The position numbers and the translations under genes are program-made. DNA of 38,672 nucleotides from a virus. The notes beneath the pieces were generated by a model. That model was not told the DNA's origin. It saw only the letters and a list, made by a program, of their open reading frames with translations, and made no database searches. The stretch lies in IMG/VR virus record IMGVR_UViG_3300022592_000011, positions 1-38,672 of that record; one strand, given 5' to 3'. Positions 7,378 to 15,300 of this stretch are shown here, in pieces (the stretch's first letter is position 1; each line of letters opens with the position of its first letter).

Positions 7378-7992
7378 ATGTCAGTGATCATGTCGTACGA
7401 TAGCCTCGTACTTAATATCCAGCAGTACATGGAAAGAAATGACCCGGACTTCATTGCACAGATACCTAACCTGATTGCGCTGGCAGAGTCATCAATTGCT
7501 GCAGAGCTTAAGACCTACCCACAATTGATTGTGGTAGAGACCAATCTTGCGCAAAACCAAACTGTTCTGAACAAGCCAGCACGCTGGAGAAAAACTGTCT
7601 CTATGAAGGTCAACGGGCAACCAGTCTTACTACGCAGCCAGGACTATGTGGCCCAGTACTTATCTGAGTCATCGGCAGGCAAGCCAGTATACTACGCGGA
7701 CTATGACTACAGCAACTGGAACTTTGCCCCACAGCCAGATACAAGCTACCCCGTAGAAATTATTTACTACGCAGAGGTTCAACCATTAGATTCTTCTAAT
7801 CAACAAAACCTATGGACAGCTATCGCACCACAGGCGATGTTATACGGTGCCTTGTTGCAAGCACAGGGTTACTTAAAGGCTATTGACAAGCTACCTGTGT
7901 GGAAACAATTCTACACAGACGCCGTTGGTGCACTGAAAAAAGAAGACAATTCACGTCGCATAGACCGCAACACTATTGTATCAGAACCTTAA
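7378..7992 (+). CDS. Head-tail adaptor protein (SU10 adaptor-like)
   Basis: A 204-residue protein with an N-terminal helix pair (YDSLVLNIQQYMERNDPDF, then IPNLIALAESSIAAEL), a beta segment (RWRKTVSMKVNGQPVLL), a Tyr-rich strand region (YYADYDYSNWNFAP, YPVEIIYYAEVQPLD) and a C-terminal helix. This order fits the phage SU10 adaptor-type family of podoviral neck proteins, which join the portal to the tail nozzle. The ATG directly follows the stop of the homing endonuclease, so the connector operon was split but its frames are intact. Confidence 0.78.
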   Translation: MSVIMSYDSLVLNIQQYMERNDPDFIAQIPNLIALAESSIAAELKTYPQLIVVETNLAQNQTVLNKPARWRKTVSMKVNGQPVLLRSQDYVAQYLSESSAGKPVYYADYDYSNWNFAPQPDTSYPVEIIYYAEVQPLDSSNQQNLWTAIAPQAMLYGALLQAQGYLKAIDKLPVWKQFYTDAVGALKKEDNSRRIDRNTIVSEP

Positions 7993-8001
7993 AGAAAAAT
8001 T

Positions 8002-9270
8002 ATGACCACTCCAGTATACGTCTCGCCGTTCACAGGGACAGCTGTAACACCAACTGATGTCTCATACCTCGCGCTGCCTTTTAGCACAAACCAGACACTA
8101 AACTGGCCATCAACTGTCAATGGTGCCGAGGTTGTTGCTGCTCGTATTATTGACTGTACAGCATCAACATCTGGCCTATCCATTGCGTTGCCACAAGGCA
8201 ATCAGGGAACACTGGGCTCAGACATCCTATTCCGCAACTTAGGCGCTTTTTCTTTCTTAGTTACAGACTACACCAGTGGTGCGTCATTTACTGTTCCCGT
8301 CGGTATCTCTAAGTATGTGTACCTCGTAGATAACACAACAGCCGCCGGTGTCTGGAACAACGTTACCTTCGCGGCGGGCACCTCTGTCGCCGACGCGGCC
8401 TCATTGGCTGGTGCAGGGCTGACAACAGTCGGTGGGCAACTAGCCACCACTCAAAACCTAGTAGATGTTACATCTTCTCCAGTCATTAATGATCTTAGCC
8501 GCGCTGCTACGTTTGTATGGAATGGCGGCGCTGGAACATTTAATTTACCAATATTTTCCAGTCTATCTGCCGGCTGGTTCATTGGATTTAGAAATAATGG
8601 CTCTGGCTCACTCACAATTAGCCCAGTATCCCCATCATTAATCAATGGTCAGTCATCCATCATTGCAAACCCTGGCGACTCTGGGTTTATCATGTTTGAC
8701 TCCACAAGCAATGGTTTTGTTACTGTAGGCTTCCTTACTGCACCAAACGTAACCTTCACAGCGGCATCCTACGATGTGGATACCATTGTAGGTAACACAC
8801 TGAACCTGGTATCTTTTGCACCAGTTATTCAGACATACATTGCGCAGTCTGGCACACGGACACAGACACTAGCCGTTACACTACCAGCAATTACCCAGAT
8901 TTATATTTTGGTTAATAATACTAACCAGCTCGGGTATAACATTACGTTCCAGAATCAAGGCACAAGTCAGCCACCGTTCGTATTAACGGCGGGTAGTATT
9001 GTTACAATGTTAAGTGATGGTGTGAACTTATACCCACTGACAACGGGCTCCACTGGTTTGTTTTATGCAACAAATGGAACCGCGGGACTACCTTCATTTT
9101 CGTTTAATAACGACACTCACACGGGCATGTATCTAGTAGGTACCAGTATACTTGGCCTATCAGCAAATTCAACACAGTTAGTTAGTATTGATAATACCAA
9201 CCCATCACAGCCCCTAGTAACAGTAAACGCGAGGCTGACAGCACAACTCATTAGCGGCGGTGCGTTCTAA
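8002..9270 (+). CDS. Beta-rich virion structural protein
   Basis: A 422-residue Ser/Thr/Val/Asn-rich protein without charged clusters. Several repeated beta blocks follow a common plan ('...ILFRNLGAFSFLVTD...', '...IGFRNNGSGSLTIS...', '...QIYILVNNTNQLGYNITFQNQG...'), suggesting two to three tandem beta domains. The C terminus (LPSFSFNNDTHTGMY) resembles the 'P.(F/I)(S/T)F..D..TGMY' element common in phage fibre and decoration proteins. It lies between the adaptor and nozzle/stabilisation genes. Function is likely structural (collar, decoration or minor fibre); the exact role is unknown. Confidence 0.68.
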   Translation: MTTPVYVSPFTGTAVTPTDVSYLALPFSTNQTLNWPSTVNGAEVVAARIIDCTASTSGLSIALPQGNQGTLGSDILFRNLGAFSFLVTDYTSGASFTVPVGISKYVYLVDNTTAAGVWNNVTFAAGTSVADAASLAGAGLTTVGGQLATTQNLVDVTSSPVINDLSRAATFVWNGGAGTFNLPIFSSLSAGWFIGFRNNGSGSLTISPVSPSLINGQSSIIANPGDSGFIMFDSTSNGFVTVGFLTAPNVTFTAASYDVDTIVGNTLNLVSFAPVIQTYIAQSGTRTQTLAVTLPAITQIYILVNNTNQLGYNITFQNQGTSQPPFVLTAGSIVTMLSDGVNLYPLTTGSTGLFYATNGTAGLPSFSFNNDTHTGMYLVGTSILGLSANSTQLVSIDNTNPSQPLVTVNARLTAQLISGGAF

Positions 9271-11435
9271 TGGCCGCTGATAATCAGCAACAGGATACCT
9301 CACAGTATACTCAGATTTATTCCTTAGCTGTTCCGGCGGGTATTAAAAGAGATGGTACTGTGTTTCAAAATGACCAGTACACCGATGGTGTATGGTGCCG
9401 TTTTCAACGCGGAGACCCAAAGAAAATTGGTGGGTACCGCACGATATTTAATAGCCTAGTCGGTATCTACCGTGGCATGGTCGCGCAACCATATAACGGC
9501 GTTAACTACATATTTGCTGGTAACTACCAAGAGCTTGATGTATTTACCACTGGCCTCGCATTGCCAGAGGGCAGTGGCCCATTCATGGCCACAATTCTCC
9601 CAGGTACAAGCTACGTTACGTTATTGTCTAATACCTCTACATCGTTTGTGGTCGCCGGAAATCAGACAACAGTATTCCCAACGGGTACTAAGATCATCTT
9701 TTCCCAGACAGGTACACCAATTGTATACACAGTAAGCACCTCTGTATTCTCCACACCAAACACTACAGTAAATATATCCACTGGCACCATCATAGGTACC
9801 CCGACAACGGTATACATAGATAATGTGCCTGTGTTTACCGGGGACTTAGATTATCAACCAGATCCTTCCGTTGGTAACTACCGGGTCACTTGGCAGTTTG
9901 ACTCTCAGTTCAGTCCATCAGGTAACCAGCTATCCGTGTTTGCACACCCAGGTTTAAATTTAACAAACATTGATAATGGTGTGCCGACCCAGGTATTAGT
10001 TGGTGGTGTCACCCCCACATCGGGAAACACTTGGACCTTCTCTGGACTATCTGACAGCGCAGGATCAGCACCAACTTACAAACCGATTAGCGTTGATGGC
10101 GGCGTGTGTGTACTGTACCCATTTATCTTTGTGTACGGCTCCGCTGGCTACATCGCAAATAATAATGTCAGTACAACGTATGGCGCGCAAACATTTTACG
10201 ACTGGAACGGGCCTCTAGCCAACCAGGTCAATGTGGCATCATCCAAGATTGTTAAGGGTATGCCAATGCGCGGCGGTACTAACTCACCCGCGGGTTTATT
10301 CTGGGCAACAGACTCACTTATTCGTGTTACATTTACAGCAGCAACAGCTCCAATTTATTGGAACTATGATATTGTTTCCAGCCAGATTTCAATCATGTCC
10401 TCCAACTCCGTTGTGGAGATGGATGGTGTCTTTTATTGGTTAGGTACCGACCGGTTCTATGCTTACAATGGTCAGGTAACGGTAGTCCCAAATGATAAAA
10501 ACATAAACTACCTGTTTGACAACCTAAACTACGAGCAGCGTCAAAAGGTGTGGGCGACTAAAGTCCCACGCTACAATGAGATCTGGTTCTTTTATCCTAG
10601 AGGTACGGCGACGGAGTGCACAGACGCAATCATTTACAACGTAAAAGATAAGCTATGGTACGACGCTGGGCAAGCAACTGGTGCTCAACGCTCATGTGGT
10701 TACACCACTGAGTTGTTTCCTACACCCATCTGGGCCGACTGGAACTATAACACAATCTATGGTGCAGCCCAGACCGTTATTGCACACCCAGCTAGTCTAG
10801 CCGCACCAACTGCAAGTCAATTTTATTTAGCGGGTGATCAGACACCCCAGTTTAGCCCTGGAGATAATGTAACCTTTACGACAGGTAATAGCTTTAACGC
10901 AACCTATCAAATAGTTTCTAGTCAGAACATTTATAATACTACCATCGGAACCCCGGGCGTTACATTAGTAACATGCAGCACACCGTTCTCAATTACTGTA
11001 CTACCGGGTCAGTCTGTGTTCTACGTTACCGGCGGATTTAATATCTGGCAGCATGAGTTTGGTGTCAATGAGATTGCGCTAAATGGCGAGTTTGCGGTAT
11101 ACTCCAGCATTACTACTAGCGATATTAGCTGGTTAACAGGTAACCCAAGCCAAGACGCACTCCAAGGTGTTAATCTACGCATGCACCTTCGTCGTGTTGA
11201 GCCAAACTTCTTACAGACTGGCACGATGGCGATGACCATTCTGGGACGTAAATTTCCATCTGGTACATCCACAGAAGACTCCGGACCATACTATTTTAAC
11301 CAGGAGACCGGTAAGATTGACCTACGTGTTGAGCATCGCCTAGTAAGGTTAAAGTTTGAGTCTAATGAGATTGATGGCAACTACGAGATGGGGCGTAACC
11401 TCATCACGGCTGAGTTTGGGGATCAACGTCCTTGA
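9270..11435 (+). CDS. Tail nozzle / packaged-DNA stabilisation-like protein
   Basis: A 721-residue beta-rich protein. The N-terminal signature (VPAGIKRDGTVFQND, then GVWCRFQRGDPKKIGGYR) is characteristic of the large podoviral tail-hub proteins related to P22 gp10 and tail tubular B. Internal blade-like repeats with Trp/Tyr (VVEMDGVFYWLGTDRFYAYNG, split around 'NKNINYLFDNLNY') fit a beta-propeller. The C-terminal RLVRLKFESNEIDGNYEMG is also typical. It would form the nozzle that closes the portal channel. The ATG overlaps the preceding stop (TAATG). Confidence 0.78.
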   Translation: MAADNQQQDTSQYTQIYSLAVPAGIKRDGTVFQNDQYTDGVWCRFQRGDPKKIGGYRTIFNSLVGIYRGMVAQPYNGVNYIFAGNYQELDVFTTGLALPEGSGPFMATILPGTSYVTLLSNTSTSFVVAGNQTTVFPTGTKIIFSQTGTPIVYTVSTSVFSTPNTTVNISTGTIIGTPTTVYIDNVPVFTGDLDYQPDPSVGNYRVTWQFDSQFSPSGNQLSVFAHPGLNLTNIDNGVPTQVLVGGVTPTSGNTWTFSGLSDSAGSAPTYKPISVDGGVCVLYPFIFVYGSAGYIANNNVSTTYGAQTFYDWNGPLANQVNVASSKIVKGMPMRGGTNSPAGLFWATDSLIRVTFTAATAPIYWNYDIVSSQISIMSSNSVVEMDGVFYWLGTDRFYAYNGQVTVVPNDKNINYLFDNLNYEQRQKVWATKVPRYNEIWFFYPRGTATECTDAIIYNVKDKLWYDAGQATGAQRSCGYTTELFPTPIWADWNYNTIYGAAQTVIAHPASLAAPTASQFYLAGDQTPQFSPGDNVTFTTGNSFNATYQIVSSQNIYNTTIGTPGVTLVTCSTPFSITVLPGQSVFYVTGGFNIWQHEFGVNEIALNGEFAVYSSITTSDISWLTGNPSQDALQGVNLRMHLRRVEPNFLQTGTMAMTILGRKFPSGTSTEDSGPYYFNQETGKIDLRVEHRLVRLKFESNEIDGNYEMGRNLITAEFGDQRP

Positions 11436-11704
11436 CCACCCCACTTCTTAAAAACACCATACAGCAGTACTTCCCGTGTGTGCCAGATTATATGAGCTGG
11501 GATGACTTTAATGGTAACCTAGCAATTCACTACGGCCAAGAACCAATGATGTTTGCCCCCGAAGAAAATTGGCAGTCAGTAGCACAGAATATGTCACAGA
11601 TGCACGTATTTGCGGCGTACCCAGTGCCTAGCCCAAAAGAGTTTGCCACGTGGCAGGACTGGGCCAGAGAGTTTACTTTAATCGTCAATGGCCCATCAAT
11701 TTAG
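11432..11704 (+). CDS. Small conserved protein downstream of the nozzle gene
   Basis: A 90-residue acidic, aromatic-rich protein (IQQYFPCVPDYMSWDDFNGNL, split here at Asn; then NMSQMHVFAAYPVPSPKEF and WQDWAREF). The start is TTG, overlapping the previous stop as TTGA, with homologous-looking sequence beginning immediately. No family recognised. Tight coupling with the nozzle gene suggests a virion or assembly partner. The gene ends in a terminator-promoter composite. Confidence 0.72.
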   Translation: MTTPLLKNTIQQYFPCVPDYMSWDDFNGNLAIHYGQEPMMFAPEENWQSVAQNMSQMHVFAAYPVPSPKEFATWQDWAREFTLIVNGPSI

Positions 11705-11725
11705 GGCGTAAAGTAGCTCTTTTTT
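11703..11725 (+). terminator. Terminator fused to promoter copy 3
   Basis: AGGGC (11703-11707) pairs with GCTCT (11716-11720, one G-T) and is followed by five T (11721-11725). It starts at the stop codon of the preceding gene, and its sequence nearly repeats that at 4446-4469. Its T-run is the first part of the promoter element. Confidence 0.55.
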
Positions 11726-11736
11726 GCATTAATATA
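11720..11736 (+). promoter_or_regulatory. Phage promoter-like element, copy 3
   Basis: A full TTTTTTGCATTAATATA match 35 bases before the next ATG (11772). It would drive the operon of large virion proteins that runs from 11772 to 24672 without another copy of the element. Confidence 0.78.
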
Positions 11737-11753
11737 GATATAGATATAGATAT
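11732..11753 (+). repeat. Hexanucleotide microsatellite overlapping a promoter
   Basis: ATATAG is repeated three times (11732-11749), followed by ATAT. The first unit is the end of the promoter element, so the repeat lies exactly where transcription would begin. Confidence 0.8.
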
Positions 11754-11771
11754 CAACACAAAGGAAATATC

Positions 11772-11921
11772 ATGCACGGACAACAAACAATGAAATACCT
11801 GAACGACAAAGCGGTATCTGACGCTATGTTAGCTAAGCATCAAAAAGATCAAATTGATCCAGTGTTTGCAAAAGCTGCAGAGGAAGCAATTGCCGCCCGC
11901 GTAAAAAATATCACTGAGTAA
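11772..11921 (+). CDS. Small helical protein, first gene of virion operon
   Basis: A 49-residue charged helical protein (MHGQQTMKYLNDKAVSDAML, then HQKDQIDPVFAKAAEEAIAA). The support is an AAGGAA ribosome site eight bases before the ATG, promoter copy 3 just upstream, and a stop directly followed by the next ATG (TAAATG). No family recognised. Given its place before the ejection-type genes it may be an assembly factor, but that is only context. Confidence 0.65.
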   Translation: MHGQQTMKYLNDKAVSDAMLAKHQKDQIDPVFAKAAEEAIAARVKNITE

Positions 11922-12344
11922 ATGTCTCATCCTTTAACAGATGCTTCTGGCCGCATGTCGGAACAGGAAATCTTTAGGCACTCCCCAGAGATAAAGAAAT
12001 CCGGTGAAGACTGGAAAAAGATGTACGCCCAGGTTCACAAGCTGTTAGATACAAACCAAGTACGTGGCATTCGCCATGGAAACTCTTTGTTTTTCTATTT
12101 GATTGAAGAGCCAAAAAAGGCACGCATATTTTTTGTTAACGCGGATGTACCGAAGAATTTTTTACGTAATCTACAAGAGTTTGCTAAAGCGATGCACGCC
12201 GCAGGATTTACTTCTGTGTATGGATTTACAGATGATTTACCAACAGTAAGAGCTATTCAGCATTTAGGGTATAATGCGGTTATTGAAGATACCGGACTGC
12301 ATCCAGTTCACCATCAGACCTACAAGGTGTCTATAAGTGTCTGA
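11922..12344 (+). CDS. GNAT-like acyltransferase-fold protein (tentative)
   Basis: A 140-residue protein. The segment 'FLRNLQEFAKAMHAAGFTSVYGFTDDLPTVRAIQHLGYNA' has the shape of the end of a GNAT fold: a helix, then a strand, then a 'xxRaixxLGY' helix where the last acetyl-CoA-proximal helix normally lies. The beta hairpin 'SLFFYLIEEPKKARIFFVNA' could be the central strands. The classic (Q/R)xxGx(G/A) loop is not clear, so catalysis is uncertain and the protein may be a structural derivative. It overlaps the following giant gene by eight bases. Confidence 0.6.
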   Translation: MSHPLTDASGRMSEQEIFRHSPEIKKSGEDWKKMYAQVHKLLDTNQVRGIRHGNSLFFYLIEEPKKARIFFVNADVPKNFLRNLQEFAKAMHAAGFTSVYGFTDDLPTVRAIQHLGYNAVIEDTGLHPVHHQTYKVSISV

Positions 12345-15300
12345 TCCAGGGAAAGAACTATCAAACTTTGGTACTTCAATTATTAAATCTGCACAAGGAA
12401 TTGTGTCTGATGTTGGGTCATTTTCTGCGTCGGTAGGCTCATCATTTAAGCAGATTACCAATAAGCCTCTTCCACTTATTGAGGCCATAGCATTAACGTA
12501 TATGTTGGGGCCTTCGGGTTTGGCACTTGCTGATACAGCCGGAGCGGCAATTATTGCGTCCGCAGCGGTAAGCGCAGCCAATGGCGGCGATATCCAACAA
12601 ATTGCATTGTCTGCTGCATCAGCATACGCAGCAGCAAACGCAGGTAATATGGCAGGTAATTTAGCCGCCAGCACCGCAATGGATTATGGATTTAGTGGAA
12701 CCACAGCCTCGGTACTAAAAACAATTGTTACGAGTGCCTCAGCACCCGCCGCAGCTGCAGCGCTTAGTGGGAAGTCACTAGACCAAATATTAATAAGCGG
12801 CGCCGCAGGTGCTGTGTCTGGCGCGGTCCAGTCTCAATTAGCAACACTTAAGAACTCCGATGGTAGTGCCATGTTTGATAAGGGAAGCCTTAGCTCAACA
12901 TTAGTTGCTACAGCCTCCAACGCGGCGGCAAAGGCAATATTAGGTGGAAAAAGCATTGGTGATGCTATTGCCCAGTCTAGTGTATTATCAGCAACAAGCT
13001 GGGGCATCAACCAGGCCTCCGCGGCAATCAAGGACACCTTTAACCAGTTAACCACAAAGTCAACTGCCTTAACAGATGCCGTCGCCCAAGCTAATACTTT
13101 ACAGACAACAGCAACAAACTATTACAACCAGACACTTAGTCCACTTGAGGCAACGGCCCAGCAAGAGTTTGATAGTCTAAACACTATTGCTGGACAGTTT
13201 ACCACGGAGAAGGCACAGTACGATAGTCAGTTTGCTACCGGGTACACACCAGCGTTAAACGCCTATGATAGCGCAAAAGCAAACTGGACCTCAGGATTAA
13301 ACTGGCTGGCAAGTCAGCCTGGATATAACTATTCATCCGCGTCATGGTATTTTAATAATTCAACATCCGGGTATACATACGACCGTTGGATAGCCCCCTG
13401 GATTGCTGCAGGAAACAACTTAACCGCACAGTACAACGCATTACTACCAACCGTTGCAGCATTAAATAATAGCGCGGCCCAGTATAATAGCGGGGTTGAT
13501 GTATTTGGCAAAACAATGACGCAGTTGTCAGATGTAAAAACAACTTACCAAGGCTATGTGGATCAAGTAACCACTGCGGCAGATACGGCAAAATCCCTAT
13601 CTACCGATGTGAATAATTTAACAACCCAGCTTGGCCAACAAACAGCAGAACTTAATGCAAATGAAGCAACGGCTGTTAATGAGTTAGTTAAAAACGCGGC
13701 AGACTTAGCAGTAAACCAAATTATTGACCAGACCAATGTTAATAAACTGGTGTCCCCCGAGGCGATTGCTCAATACAATGAAGATACCGCCAATGGTGTG
13801 AGCCGTGTAGATGCCTTTGCTAACGCACAAAATACAGATATTACTGTGCGCGTTGGCGATATGCCAGAGTCAGTACAGCAGGCATTTAATTCACTTGTTC
13901 AGTCAGGTGATACACCATCTGCTGCGGTGGCAATTGCCGACCAAGTTAATAAAATGCCGACAGTGGCCCAAGACGCATTTAATAACGCACTACAAGATGG
14001 TATTAGTAGCACACAAGCACTATCAGATGCCCAGACAGTGGCGGCGTTAACACCAGCGCAGCAAGCACTATACAGTACCGCATACGGGCAAAATAACAGC
14101 GTCAGTACAGCAATTAGCAACGTACAGGAATACGCCACATTAGATTCTCAGCAGCAGCATATATTTAATGCTGCATTGAATCAAGGAACCGCCGTAAGTG
14201 GCTCTTTGGAAAATGCTCAAAATTTTGCAGCATTAGATAAAACACAGCAAGACATTGTTACGTCATCCATGGTGCAGGGTGGTACCGTTGCTAATGCCTT
14301 TACTGATGTGCAGAACTACAATAAGATGTCGCCAAACGAGCAGTCAGTATTTGATGCGGCAACTAAAGAGGGACTAACTGTAAATCAGTCCTTTACTAAT
14401 ACTTCTGATTTTACAGGATTAAACTCCACTCAGCAAGAGGTATTTAGTAAAGCATTGACGGCTGGTGTAAATACCACCGACGCATTATCTGCAGCACCTA
14501 CTATCGCTGGAGAGTCAAGTATCTCCCAAGAAACTTACTTTAAGTCTTTAGCCCAAGGTGTTAGTAACACTGAAGCATTGAGTACATCAGCCTCAGTAAA
14601 TGAAATGGCAGCTAAGGACCAGACCCTATTTAGTCAGGTTGTTAGCTCTGGTGTAGATATAAGAGATGCACTGACAACAACGCCTACGCTATCAAGTCAG
14701 TCTGATATTGCGCAGAAGGCGTACTTTAACTCGTTGTCCGAAGGGCAAAATAACTCATCGGCGTTAAACACATCATCATCAGTAAATGCGATGAGTGACA
14801 GCCAGCAGAGTATGTTTAGCAAGATTTCAGATACAGGCGTATCTACGGCAGATGCCTTGGTGGCGGCACCAACTATTAATGGCTCCTCGGATATTGCAAA
14901 GTCTGCGTACTTTGATGCGTTAAAACTTGGTACAGATAGTAACGCCGCAGTGGCCGCGTTGCACACCGATGAGACAATTAATAAATTTAGCACTACAGCA
15001 CAGACAGCATTTAGTAAGGCCTACCAAGAGAACCCAGACCTAAACGCTGCGGTGGCTACTGCGTCATCTGTTAATTCAATGACAACTACGCAGCAGGAGA
15101 TGTTTAGTAAGGTTCTAGATACTGGGCAAACAGTGTCTAACGCGTTAACTACCGCGCCTGTTTTAACGGCGGCATCTGATATTGCACAGAACTCCTTCTT
15201 TAATTCTTTAAGTGAAGGAAAGAATAGTGTGGCAGCATTAAACACCGCCTCTGGTGTAAATAGCTTAAGCACACTAAATCAGGACTACTACCAGTCCGGG

